Assembly: GCF_000427425.1 (NCBI RefSeq)
Contig: NZ_KE386493.1
Location: 8,711 to 72,710 of the forward strand
Origin: Caldanaerobius polysaccharolyticus DSM 13641
Lineage (GTDB): Bacteria; Bacillota; Thermoanaerobacteria; Thermoanaerobacterales; Caldanaerobiaceae
DNA: 64,000 bases
Direction of reading: 5' to 3'
The notes below the pieces were generated by a model, which worked only from the letters and a program-made list of their open reading frames with translations, was not told the DNA's origin and ran no database searches. This document shows, one piece after another, positions 52,653-61,034 of this stretch. The number at the start of each line of letters is the position of its first letter. Within the stretch, counting starts at the first letter, position 1. The position numbers were made by a program, and so were the translations under genes.

Positions 52653-53156
52653 ATGCTGACCCCTATGGACATACATAACAAGGAGTTTAAAAGGTCTTTT
52701 AGAGGTTATAATGAACTGGAAGTCAATGAGTTTTTAGATGAAGTAATAGAGGATTACGAGAAGCTGTACAAAGAGAATACGGAGCTTAAAGACCGCATAA
52801 GCCTTTTAAACGATAAGTTGCAGAATTATGTTGGGTTAGAGCAAACGTTGAACAACACCTTGCTCATGGCTCAGAAGACAGCTGATGAGATGGTAGCTAG
52901 TGCGAAAGAAAAATCCGAAAATCTCATAAAAGAGGCAGAAGAAACAGCGAGAAGGATTATTGAGAAAGCCAATCAGGAAGTCATAGGGATCAAGAAAGAA
53001 TACGAGAATGTGAGAAAGCAGGTACTGGAGTTTAAATTGAGGTTCAAGACGCTGCTGGAAGCGGAGCTCAAGGTATTGACAGATGAGATAAATTTTGATA
53101 AAAGTAATAGTGAAGAAGGTGGGGATGAAAATTCCCTTGAAGCCAATTTAGAATAG
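52653..53156 (+). CDS. divIVA: Cell division/polarity protein DivIVA
   Basis: 167 residues. LTPMDIHNKEFKRSFRGYNELEVNEFLD is the conserved DivIVA N-terminal membrane-binding domain, followed by two coiled coils (about 30-65 and 75-150) and an acidic tail. It marks curved membrane and poles. Of two starts, ATG 52653 gives the family N-terminus; ATG 52644 adds three residues but is only 2 bases after AGGAGG. The 3' end contains a candidate promoter for ileS. Confidence 0.93.
   Translation: MLTPMDIHNKEFKRSFRGYNELEVNEFLDEVIEDYEKLYKENTELKDRISLLNDKLQNYVGLEQTLNNTLLMAQKTADEMVASAKEKSENLIKEAEETARRIIEKANQEVIGIKKEYENVRKQVLEFKLRFKTLLEAELKVLTDEINFDKSNSEEGGDENSLEANLE
53076..53104 (+). promoter_or_regulatory. 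Candidate ileS promoter within divIVA
   Basis: TTGACA (53076-53081), 17 bases, TAAAAG (53099-53104) with TGA before it (extended -10). It would start the T-box RNA at about 53111, before the divIVA stop. Confidence 0.5.
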
Positions 53157-53159
53157 CGT

Positions 53160-53380
53160 TCAACGGCGATGAAGGAGAAGAGTAAGCTGTATTCGGCGCC
53201 TCAAGAGAAATGGCGGTAGGTGCGAGCCATTGCGGGGTATGGCTGAAAATCACTCCGGAGCTGAGGGCTGAAAAAAGAGTAAGCCTTTCCGGTTTTGCCG
53301 TTATTTCAGATGAGCGATCATTTTTATGGTAAAATGGGTGGTACCGCGAAACTTTCGCCCCAGGTGGCGAAAGTTTTTTT
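53160..53380 (+). promoter_or_regulatory. T-box riboswitch controlling ileS
   Basis: The T-box GGGTGGTACCGCG is at 53336-53348. It is followed by the terminator AACTTTCGCC (53350-53359) / GGCGAAAGTT (53366-53375) and a T-run. A k-turn-like GAAGAGTAAG lies near 53180. The candidate specifier is ATC (Ile) at 53249-53251, within the usual GAA-NNN-ACTCC context. Uncharged tRNA-Ile would favour the antiterminator, and charged tRNA would stop transcription before ileS. Confidence 0.9.
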
Positions 53381-53413
53381 AGTATAAATATATACTGAGA
53401 AAGGAGAGCATTG

Positions 53414-56173
53414 ATGGACTACAACAAGACGTTGAACCTTCCAATAACTGATTTTCCCATGAAGGCGAATTTATCAAAAAAAGAACCGGAAATACTTAAA
53501 TACTGGGAAGAGATAGACCTCTATAGAAAGGTGCAGGAGAGGAGGGCAGGAGCAGAAAAGTTTATACTTCACGATGGACCTCCGTATGCCAATGGCGACA
53601 TACATTTAGGACATACGCTGAACAAGGTCTTAAAAGACATTATAGTAAAATACATGACGATGAAAGGTTACGATTCACCGTATGTACCTGGGTGGGATAC
53701 CCATGGATTGCCTATTGAACAGCAGGCTATAAAAAAATTGGGGATAAAAAGGCATGAGACGTCACCGGTGGAGTTTAGAAAGCTATGCAAGGATTACGCT
53801 TTGAGCCAGGTAGAAAAACAAAAGGGGCAATTTAAGAGATTGGGCGTAAGAGGCGATTGGGATCATCCTTATCTGACCCTAAACCATAAATTTGAAGCAG
53901 AACAGATAAGGGTATTTGGCGAAATGGCGAAAAGGGGTTATATATACAAGGGTTTAAAGCCTGTGTACTGGTGCCCTACCTGTGAAACAGCGTTGGCTGA
54001 AGCCGAGATAGAATATGCTGATCATAAGTCCGACGCTATTTACGTAAAATTCATGGTTGTTGACGATAAAGGCCTGTTTAAGCCCTATGTAGAAGATTTA
54101 AATAAGGTCTATTTTGTCATATGGACGACTACTACGTGGACGCTTCCCGCAAATCTGGCAATATGTTTAAACCCTGAGTTTGATTATTCCTTGACCAGGT
54201 TTGGAGACGAGGTCTACGTACTGGCTGCTGACATGATAGACATGGTGGTAAAAGATGCAAAATTACCTCAGCAATATCAAATACTGGCGAAATTTAAAGG
54301 TAGAGATTTAGAAGGTATACAGACAAAACATCCGTTGATTGACAGAACTTCGGTTATAATATTGGGCGAGCATGTTACCAACGACGCTGGTACAGGTTGC
54401 GTTCACACCGCACCAGGCCATGGCGAAGAGGACTTTATAGTGGGTATGAAGTATGGGCTGGAGGTGCTAAATCCCGTAGACGATAGAGGTTACTTTACCG
54501 AAAAAGCTGGCAAGTATAAGGGATTGTACTACGAAAAAGCTAATCCGGTTATCCAGGAAGACCTCAAAGAAAAAAATGCTCTTTTGGCGAAAAATACTTT
54601 AAAGCATTCGTACCCCCATTGCTGGAGGTGTAAGAATCCGATCATATTCAGGGCAACCGAACAGTGGTTTGCGTCGATAGATGGATTCCGAGAAAAAGCG
54701 CTAAAGGCCATAGACGAGGTAAAGTGGATACCCGAATGGGGCAAAGAGCGCATATCCAATATGGTAAGAGACAGGCGAGATTGGTGCATATCCAGACAGA
54801 GGATATGGGGTGTTCCTATCCCTATTTTCTACTGCAAAAACTGCGGCAAGCCCCTTATCAACGATCGCACCATAGAGTTGGTGGCAAAGTTGTTTGAAGA
54901 AAGAGGCTCTGATGCTTGGTTTGAAATGGAACCCGAGGACATCCTGCCCGGTGATATAAAGTGCGAGTGCGGCCATAGGGAATTTAAAAAAGAGACCGAC
55001 ATCATGGACGTATGGTTTGACTCAGGATCCAGCCATAGAGCGGTGCTGGAGCATACCTCGCAGCTCAAGTGGCCTGCTGATCTGTATCTAGAAGGCAGCG
55101 ACCAACACAGGGGTTGGTTTCAGTCTTCTCTTTTGACGTCGGTGGCCACTAAAGGGGTAGCACCTTACAAAAGCGTGTTGACCCATGGCTTTGTGGTAGA
55201 CGGGCAGGGGCGAAAAATGTCTAAATCCCTGGGCAACGGCATAGACCCGATGGAGATTGTGGATAAATACGGTGCCGATGTTTTAAGGCTGTGGACTGTA
55301 TCTGCCGATTATACCGCGGACATGAGGATATCTGACAAAATATTAAAGCAGATGACCGAAGTCTATAGAAAAATTAGAAACACCGCCAGGTTTATACTGG
55401 GCAATCTGTACGATTTCAATTACGGCGAAAACAGAGTAGAGTATGATCACATGTACGAAATAGATAAATGGGCATTGTTAAGGGTGAATGAGCTGGTAAA
55501 AAAGGTTACGGCTTTTTACGACGACTACGAGTTTTACTCCATATTCCACGCGATTCACAATTTCTGCGTCGTAGACATGAGCAATTTTTACCTGGATGTG
55601 ATAAAGGACCGCCTTTACACCTATAGGCCAAATTCCTTAGGCAGGCGGTCGGCTCAGACGGCAATGTACATCGTCTTGGATAGGCTGGTCAAGATGATAG
55701 CGCCTATACTCACGTTTACATCTGAGGAGATATGGAGTTATATGAAAGACAAAGGAGGAGAAAAATTCGAGAGCGTTCAAATGTGCGATTGGCCAGTCTA
55801 CGAAGATAAATATTGCGATTCGGAGCTGGAAAAGAGATGGGATTTCCTTATAGGCTTTAGAGATGAGGTTACCAAAGCGCTAGAGGAGGCCAGGGTTAAT
55901 AAGGTAATAGGGCATTCCCTTAACGCTCAGGTAGATATATACCCTGATGAAAGCGAATACGGGATATTAAAGCAATACGAAGACCAGCTTTCTACTATAT
56001 TTATAGTGTCGAAGGTGGTGCTGCATCAGCCGTCAGAAAGCAGCGATAGAAAAGTGGTTGTATCCAGTGCTCCTGGTGAGAAATGTGAGAGGTGCTGGAT
56101 GTACAGCGAGACGGTAGGGCAGGATCCCCAACATCCCACTTTATGCGCACGGTGTGTTGAGAATATAAGGTAG
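53414..56173 (+). CDS. ileS: Isoleucyl-tRNA synthetase
   Basis: 919 residues. Class I synthetase: HIGH motif in PPYANGDIHLGHTL (about 57-70) and KMSKS in GRKMSKSLGNGIDP (about 598). The CP1 editing domain (TTTWTLPANLAICLNP) lies between them. The C-terminal zinc site has two pairs (CERC and CARC). Bacterial, mupirocin-sensitive-like length. ATG 53414 has AAGGAGAG 6 bases upstream. Controlled by the T-box leader. Confidence 0.98.
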   Translation: MDYNKTLNLPITDFPMKANLSKKEPEILKYWEEIDLYRKVQERRAGAEKFILHDGPPYANGDIHLGHTLNKVLKDIIVKYMTMKGYDSPYVPGWDTHGLPIEQQAIKKLGIKRHETSPVEFRKLCKDYALSQVEKQKGQFKRLGVRGDWDHPYLTLNHKFEAEQIRVFGEMAKRGYIYKGLKPVYWCPTCETALAEAEIEYADHKSDAIYVKFMVVDDKGLFKPYVEDLNKVYFVIWTTTTWTLPANLAICLNPEFDYSLTRFGDEVYVLAADMIDMVVKDAKLPQQYQILAKFKGRDLEGIQTKHPLIDRTSVIILGEHVTNDAGTGCVHTAPGHGEEDFIVGMKYGLEVLNPVDDRGYFTEKAGKYKGLYYEKANPVIQEDLKEKNALLAKNTLKHSYPHCWRCKNPIIFRATEQWFASIDGFREKALKAIDEVKWIPEWGKERISNMVRDRRDWCISRQRIWGVPIPIFYCKNCGKPLINDRTIELVAKLFEERGSDAWFEMEPEDILPGDIKCECGHREFKKETDIMDVWFDSGSSHRAVLEHTSQLKWPADLYLEGSDQHRGWFQSSLLTSVATKGVAPYKSVLTHGFVVDGQGRKMSKSLGNGIDPMEIVDKYGADVLRLWTVSADYTADMRISDKILKQMTEVYRKIRNTARFILGNLYDFNYGENRVEYDHMYEIDKWALLRVNELVKKVTAFYDDYEFYSIFHAIHNFCVVDMSNFYLDVIKDRLYTYRPNSLGRRSAQTAMYIVLDRLVKMIAPILTFTSEEIWSYMKDKGGEKFESVQMCDWPVYEDKYCDSELEKRWDFLIGFRDEVTKALEEARVNKVIGHSLNAQVDIYPDESEYGILKQYEDQLSTIFIVSKVVLHQPSESSDRKVVVSSAPGEKCERCWMYSETVGQDPQHPTLCARCVENIR

Positions 56174-56199
56174 ATATGTAGATATAAGGGGTGATTAAC

Positions 56200-56895
56200 G
56201 TGATAGGGATTATAGGGGCCATGAGCGTTGAGGTTAAGTTGCTGATAAAACAGATGAGCGATGTAAAAAGGGTTTCAAAGGCGAAAATGACTTTTTATCA
56301 GGGCAAGCTGGAAGATAAAGATGTAGTTGTGGTCAGGTGTGGCGTTGGCAAAGTCAACGCCGCCATCTGTACCCAGCTTCTAATAGATCAATTCAATGTA
56401 AGTGCTGTTATAAACACTGGAGTAGCCGGAGGGCTTATGCCGGAGTTAGAGGTAGGGGATGTAGTGGTTTCCAGTGAGCTCATGGAGCACGACATGGATG
56501 TTACGGCATTAGGTTTTCGGTTTGGGCAAATCCCTGATATGGATAAAAGCGTGTTTAAGGCCGATAGGCAATTGATAGATCTTGCCGTGAAATGCAGCAA
56601 AGAGGTGCTGGAAGGTAAGAAAGTGGTGGTGGGGCCGATAGTGTCGGGAGACCAATTTATAAGCCGCACCGAAAAGGTTGAATTCTTAAAAAATGTATTT
56701 AACGGGTATGCTGTGGAAATGGAAGGGGCTGCTATTGCTCACTGTGCTTATCTCAACGGGGTACCTTTTGTGGTTATAAGGGGCATATCGGATAAGGCCG
56801 ACGAAAAGTCCGGTATGTCTTTTGAGGAATTTACCCAAATGGCGGCTCGCAACTCCAGTGAAATTGTGCGTAGAATGTTGCGATACTGGAAATAA
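56200..56895 (+). CDS. mtnN: 5'-methylthioadenosine/S-adenosylhomocysteine nucleosidase
   Basis: 231 residues. Cleaves MTA and SAH, recycling products of SAM chemistry. Start MIGIIGAMSVEV, then TGVAGG, and VEMEGAAIAHCA (catalytic glutamate) and RGISDKAD (catalytic Asp near the end). GTG 56200 has AAGGGGTGAT upstream; GTG 56191 overlaps it. Confidence 0.96.
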   Translation: MIGIIGAMSVEVKLLIKQMSDVKRVSKAKMTFYQGKLEDKDVVVVRCGVGKVNAAICTQLLIDQFNVSAVINTGVAGGLMPELEVGDVVVSSELMEHDMDVTALGFRFGQIPDMDKSVFKADRQLIDLAVKCSKEVLEGKKVVVGPIVSGDQFISRTEKVEFLKNVFNGYAVEMEGAAIAHCAYLNGVPFVVIRGISDKADEKSGMSFEEFTQMAARNSSEIVRRMLRYWK

Positions 56896-56913
56896 TACTA
56901 TAAGGTGGGACAA

Positions 56914-57201
56914 GTGGATAACGATGAACTGGCTAAATTCATTGAGAAGAAATTCAGCGATTTGGGGATAACCATGGAAAAGTTGAAATTAGTAGAATAC
57001 ATGGAATTGCTTCAAAATCCCTGGCGCCTTTTTTGGCTAAATTTTATAGGCGGCCTTTACAGAGGCCTTGGAATGGCCGTGGGATTTACCATTCTAGGGG
57101 CAATTGTCATATATTTCTTGCAGAGGCTTGTGGCGCTGAATATACCGGTGATAGGTAATATGATCGCTCAGATAGTAAAGATAGTACAACAAAACCTATA
57201 A
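56914..57201 (+). CDS. DUF5665 small membrane protein
   Basis: 95 residues. A charged N-terminal half (DNDELAKFIEKKFSDLGITMEKLKLVEYMELLQNP), a basic-aromatic stretch (WRLFWLNFIGGLYRGLG) and one or two hydrophobic segments near 55-75 and 80-90. It resembles DUF5665 proteins, of unknown function. GTG 56914 has AAGGTGGG upstream; GTG 56905 overlaps it. It follows mtnN closely and may be cotranscribed. Confidence 0.7.
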   Translation: MDNDELAKFIEKKFSDLGITMEKLKLVEYMELLQNPWRLFWLNFIGGLYRGLGMAVGFTILGAIVIYFLQRLVALNIPVIGNMIAQIVKIVQQNL

Positions 57202-57218
57202 CCTTCAGCGTCCTTTTT

Positions 57219-57248
57219 TTGCTTAAAACTTTGTCAGGGGAGTATAAT
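57219..57248 (+). promoter_or_regulatory. Candidate promoter for the DksA/TraR-type gene
   Basis: TATAAT at 57243-57248 with TTGCTT (57219-57224) 18 bases upstream. The -10 is perfect and the -35 is weak. Confidence 0.4.
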
Positions 57249-57288
57249 ATAGCTTTTAAAAGACAATATAAAAACAGAGGTGATGTAG

Positions 57289-57912
57289 TTGAACTTGGAG
57301 TATTATAAGAATAAGCTTTTAAAAATAAAAAAAGACATTGAAGATAGAATAAATCGAATGGACGTTTACGATGTAAACAAAGGGCAAAGGGATGCTATAG
57401 AAGAGCTTTCACTATACGACAATCATCCTGCTGATATAGGTACGGAAACTTATGAGCAGGAAAAAAATTATGCGTTGCTGGCTCATGAAAATCGCATTTT
57501 AAAAGAAGTGAATGACGCATTAAAGAGAATAGAAGAAGGGAGTTACGGTATATGCAATCATTGCGGCAAGCCCATTGAGGAGGAGAGGCTTAAGGCTATA
57601 CCTTACGCGTCTTTGTGCATTGAATGCGAAAAACAAAATGAGGTTCACTTAAATGAGCTGGATTTGTCGGGGAGGCCCGTAGAGGAATACGCCCTATCTC
57701 CTGGTTATGGCTTCAATGACAGGTCTAAGCAAAACAAAGTGGAGTTTGATGCGGAGGATTCATGGCAAGCTGTGGCCAGGTATTCCATACCTGATGGCGA
57801 TCCCAGTAAAGGAACCGGGGATTATATAGGCGTTATAGATGACGAGGAGATAGGCGTGGTAGAGCCCGTAGATAAAATAAGCGAAGATGAGATTATGGAA
57901 GACGGCGAGTAA
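57289..57912 (+). CDS. TraR/DksA-type zinc-finger protein (YteA-like)
   Basis: 207 residues. An N-terminal helical region (to about 80) has the motif NHPADIGTETYEQEKN. A C4 zinc finger follows: CNHCGKPIEEERLKAIPYASLCIEC, with Cys at about 88, 91, 109 and 112. The acidic tail (VIDDEEIGVVEPVDKISEDE) is unusual for DksA but is seen in YteA-type proteins of spore formers. Possible role: binding RNA polymerase or sporulation; unknown. TTG 57289 has GAGGTGAT upstream. Its stop abuts the stop of the minus-strand MFS gene. Confidence 0.88.
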   Translation: MNLEYYKNKLLKIKKDIEDRINRMDVYDVNKGQRDAIEELSLYDNHPADIGTETYEQEKNYALLAHENRILKEVNDALKRIEEGSYGICNHCGKPIEEERLKAIPYASLCIECEKQNEVHLNELDLSGRPVEEYALSPGYGFNDRSKQNKVEFDAEDSWQAVARYSIPDGDPSKGTGDYIGVIDDEEIGVVEPVDKISEDEIMEDGE

Positions 57913-59166
57913 TCAGTAACTGGTTTTTGCCATTCGCTTTTCGCTTTTATAGCGCAGATAAAATATATAAGTTCCTGTAAACCTGAGAAGGCCCACAAAG
58001 TCCATGGCAAAGTAGATATTCGTCTTTTTGTAAAGCCATACACCTATAATGGGTGACAGAAAACCCGATACACTCATTAAGGTATTATAGTAGGCTATGT
58101 ACATGGTCTTTGACTCATTAGGTACGACCTCCAGCAGGTTGTTGAACAGTGTCAACGTCAGCGCTGCGCCAAAGATCCCTATAAACGCGTTGAATGCCGT
58201 CAATATCGTGAGGGAATGGGCGAAGACAAAAAGTATAGGGTTTAAAGCTATTCCCGCAGCGGCGATGATAAGTACAAAACTATTTCCGTACTTTGATATA
58301 ATCTTATTCCATATGGTAAAGGATAACACCGACGTGATGGCACCCGATACGTTTATTATCGCCAGCCATAGCTCATTGGCGTGAAGGTAATCCACCTGGA
58401 AGAGAAAAAACAAAGGCCATCCCATCTGCCATGATACGTAATATATAAACGATGTTATGGTGTATACAATAAAGCGCCTGTTAGCCTTTACCTCAGCCCA
58501 TTTTGGCAAGATTGATTTCTCGCTTTTGCCTTCTTTTGGCACGGGAGAATCGATTTTTGATAAAAAATATACCTCTAAAATTAAAAACAAGAACGCCAGT
58601 ATGCTGAAGACTTGGTAAACGTATAACCTCTGTTCGTCAGTTTTAGGGAAATTCGTAAGGATCTGGCCTGCAAGCAATGTCGTCACAAGGCCTATCAGCG
58701 TGGCGTATTTATTCCTTATGGCAAAGGCGTAGTTGCGTACTTTGCCTTTAAATACATCTGAGAAAAAAGATTGCCAGGATGTATTAAATATAGATCCTGG
58801 GACGCTCATAAGACCTATAAGTATTACGTAGATCCACGATTTGACTTGGCTGTTTATAAAAGGCACTAACGCTATAAAAACATAGAACAGGCTTGTTATA
58901 AAGACCAGCTTAATGGTTATTGCCTTCTTTGATTTAGCCGATTCAATGAAATAGGCACCAGGTATCAACACAAATATACTGGCTAAAGCTGGCAGAGAAT
59001 TTATGAGAGCTACCTGAAAATCACTGGCGCCCAAATGTTTTCCAAACATCTGAAAAAAAGGCTGAATGATGTTAAAAGCTGCAATAGCAGCAATGCCGTC
59101 TAGCGCTATGTAGAATATGTTTTTATGCTTAAATTGCAACTTTATCGGTCTGATAGCTTTTAGCAT
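57913..59166 (-). CDS. MFS transporter
   Basis: 417 residues with 12 predicted hydrophobic segments; the long central loop (KIDSPVPKEGKSEKSILPKW) divides two six-helix halves. It lacks clear drug-efflux motif C, so the substrate is not identified. The start MLKAIRPIKLQFKHKN has AAGGGGTG on the minus strand, and a strong promoter precedes it. Its 3' end meets the 3' end of the DksA/TraR-type gene with no bases between, so the two convergent transcripts must overlap. It is not closely similar to the MFS at 59429-60703. Confidence 0.85.
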   Translation of the reverse strand: MLKAIRPIKLQFKHKNIFYIALDGIAAIAAFNIIQPFFQMFGKHLGASDFQVALINSLPALASIFVLIPGAYFIESAKSKKAITIKLVFITSLFYVFIALVPFINSQVKSWIYVILIGLMSVPGSIFNTSWQSFFSDVFKGKVRNYAFAIRNKYATLIGLVTTLLAGQILTNFPKTDEQRLYVYQVFSILAFLFLILEVYFLSKIDSPVPKEGKSEKSILPKWAEVKANRRFIVYTITSFIYYVSWQMGWPLFFLFQVDYLHANELWLAIINVSGAITSVLSFTIWNKIISKYGNSFVLIIAAAGIALNPILFVFAHSLTILTAFNAFIGIFGAALTLTLFNNLLEVVPNESKTMYIAYYNTLMSVSGFLSPIIGVWLYKKTNIYFAMDFVGLLRFTGTYIFYLRYKSEKRMAKTSY

Positions 59167-59187
59167 AAATACACCCCTTTTAGTGAT

Positions 59188-59216
59188 ATTATATTACTTA
59201 TTTTTTTCTTTATCAA
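59188..59216 (-). promoter_or_regulatory. Sigma-A promoter for the MFS gene at 57913-59166
   Basis: On the minus strand TTGATA (59211-59216), 17 bases, TATAAT (59188-59193). Transcription would start only about 15 bases before the ATG. Confidence 0.65.
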
Positions 59217-59283
59217 TTTAAATCTTAATGGACGGGACAAAGGGTTATTTGGTGGCAGACAGGACCGGCTGCAGATGCGTACA

Positions 59284-59317
59284 CATAAAAAGAGGGAAGA
59301 CGTACTGTCTTCCCTCT
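59284..59317 (-). terminator. Intrinsic terminator of tRNA-Trp
   Basis: AGAGGGAAGAC (59291-59301) pairs with GTCTTCCCTCT (59307-59317). On the minus strand TTTTTATG follows the stem. Perfect 11-bp stem. Confidence 0.88.
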
Positions 59318-59337
59318 TACCTCTGTATCCATTACTG

Positions 59338-59410
59338 CAGGGGAAGCAGGACTCGAACCCGCAACCAACGGTTTTGGAGACCGCTACTCTACCAATTGAG
59401 CTATTCCCCT
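59338..59410 (-). tRNA. tRNA-Trp (anticodon CCA)
   Basis: 73 bases fold as a cloverleaf: acceptor AGGGGAA/TTCCCCT, D-arm GCTC-AATTGGTA-GAGT, anticodon arm GCGGT-CTCCAAA-ACCGT with anticodon CCA, T-arm GCGGG-TTCGAGT-CCTGC, discriminator G. The 3' CCA is not encoded. It has its own promoter and terminator. Confidence 0.95.
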
Positions 59411-59422
59411 GTGACGAGAATT

Positions 59423-59451
59423 ATTATATCAGATCACCTTATCACTGTCAA
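59423..59451 (-). promoter_or_regulatory. Consensus promoter of tRNA-Trp inside the upstream MFS gene
   Basis: On the minus strand a perfect TTGACA (59446-59451), exactly 17 bases and a perfect TATAAT (59423-59428), with TGA before the -10 (extended -10). The TGA is the stop codon of the MFS gene, so the -35 and spacer are coding sequence. Confidence 0.85.
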
Positions 59452-60703
59452 TAGCTTTTGCACAGCATCTTTTTGTTTTAAGCCGTAGGAGTATAAATAC
59501 TAGTAAGGACATCATAAAGGTCAACGCAAATATCAGCACAAATAGCATTAAGGGGTTTATAGTGTATATATATCCTCCTATGGTCCCTGCAGGTATGCTT
59601 ATGACGGTGATAAATATTGTAGAGAAAGATATCACGTTTGCCCTCTTATCGTCTTCTATGGAGTTAGCCCAACAGGTATCTATATAAGGTCCCATTATGG
59701 CGGTTCCTGCTGCCCCTAATAGAATGCTCGAGATTAAAATCCCATAACCTTGTGGAGGTGTAAACACAAATATTAAATTTGATGCAGAAACCAGCATAAG
59801 CCCGTATAAAAGCGCCTTTTTTTCGTCTTGATTTGACAGCTTGGGTAGCACGATGTACAGCGCTATTAATGAGACTAAACCGCTTAAACCAGGAAAGATG
59901 GAAACCAGTTTGTAGCTTATCTTAAGTTTTTCTGTTAGGTAAAGATTGTAATATGTGGACTTTAATATATATTGAAAGTTGTTAAGCACCACGACTATAA
60001 GCAGTATGAAGTTTTCGGTGTGGTTTGCTATGTATTTTATAGCGTCTGCCATGTCTTTTAGAGGTTTGTGGTTTTTGCTGTTTGATTTTTTCATCATTTT
60101 TAATCCTACAGATGTCTCAGTAAGATAAAAGTGCCTTATAATTATAGCGATGATCATAGCAATACAGCCTGATATAAGCATAATCCTGGTAGCAGTCACG
60201 ACACCGTAAACGGATACCAGCAGGCCACCTACAGGGACTACCATTCCTCCTAACACAAATACCACGTTTTGAAAGGCAAATACTTTTATTCTTTCCTCCG
60301 GCGGTGAATCATCTACAAGCACACATCTCCAAGCTACTTCTGCTACTTTGACAAAGGAGTTTAATATTGCGGCGATTAAAAAAGTAGTAAAGTCTTTTGC
60401 CAAAGCCCACGCCACAAAAGCCATGCACCATGATACGATGTCAAAAACAAATAGCGTCAGCTTTCTGCCAAATTTATTGGTGATAACTCCTGCGTAGAAA
60501 GAATTTAACAGCTGGCCTAACAGACCTATTGATGTTATATATCCTATTTCTTCCGCGCTTAGACCCAATTGGCTCATGTAAATCGATTGGTAAGCCGTAA
60601 ACATGGTTATAGGTATGGTAAAAAGGGGATCTACGGCTATGCTGATCCTCGCGTTGCGGTTGATAGAAATAAAACTTTTGTAGATTTCCCTCAGGTTAAA
60701 CAT
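59429..60703 (-). CDS. MFS transporter
   Basis: 424 residues, about 12 hydrophobic segments. The loop between segments 2 and 3 is GVITNKFGRKLTLFVFD, a recognisable form of MFS motif A, and CWRCVLVDDSPPEERIKVFAFQN is similar to loops of multidrug or sugar MFS proteins. The substrate is not identified. The start has the exact anti-SD complement AGGAGGTGAT on the minus strand, so high translation is expected. Its final codons contain the tRNA-Trp promoter. Confidence 0.85.
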   Translation of the reverse strand: MFNLREIYKSFISINRNARISIAVDPLFTIPITMFTAYQSIYMSQLGLSAEEIGYITSIGLLGQLLNSFYAGVITNKFGRKLTLFVFDIVSWCMAFVAWALAKDFTTFLIAAILNSFVKVAEVAWRCVLVDDSPPEERIKVFAFQNVVFVLGGMVVPVGGLLVSVYGVVTATRIMLISGCIAMIIAIIIRHFYLTETSVGLKMMKKSNSKNHKPLKDMADAIKYIANHTENFILLIVVVLNNFQYILKSTYYNLYLTEKLKISYKLVSIFPGLSGLVSLIALYIVLPKLSNQDEKKALLYGLMLVSASNLIFVFTPPQGYGILISSILLGAAGTAIMGPYIDTCWANSIEDDKRANVISFSTIFITVISIPAGTIGGYIYTINPLMLFVLIFALTFMMSLLVFILLRLKTKRCCAKAIDSDKVI

Positions 60704-60740
60704 ATATCACCTCCTGACAGTCAGACGTGACAGCAAGGTA

Positions 60741-60770
60741 ATTATACCAGATTAACCCCACTGAGTTCAA
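60741..60770 (-). promoter_or_regulatory. Promoter of the MFS gene at 59429-60703
   Basis: On the minus strand TTGAAC (60765-60770), 18 bases, TATAAT (60741-60746) with TGG before it (extended -10). Confidence 0.55.
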
Positions 60771-60860
60771 TGATATTAAAAAACAAAGAAAGACAGAGTA
60801 ATCGTGAGAAAAATCCAGAAAAAGCTATAAAAATTCGTGGAATTTGGACGAATTTGAGCT

Positions 60861-60889
60861 TTGAAAGTGTTTTAGCTAAGATATATGAT
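60861..60889 (+). promoter_or_regulatory. Promoter of the YesM-type kinase gene, with a long leader
   Basis: TTGAAA (60861-60866), 17 bases, TATGAT (60884-60889). Both hexamers match 5 of 6. The 5' leader would be about 140 bases. The 331-base gap 60704-61034 also holds the divergent MFS promoter; apart from an implausible short open frame I see nothing else in it. Confidence 0.6.
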
Positions 60890-61034
60890 AATTTTAAGAA
60901 ACATTACAAAAATATGGCTGTTAGCTGGTATAACTGCGAAAAAATGCACAGAGGAAAACGTAAAACAAAGCGAATATGTTTGCGTGAAATTTTAAGTTAA
61001 AAAAATTAAAAAAGGGGGTTACATTTAAGGTGCA

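Noticed and set aside
59228-59488. 86-residue plus-strand frame across tRNA-Trp
   Set aside because: It runs antisense through a tRNA, its terminator and its promoter.
60770-61000. 76-residue open frame between the MFS and kinase genes
   Set aside because: No ribosome binding site, Lys-rich low-information sequence, and the kinase promoter lies inside it; no family recognised.
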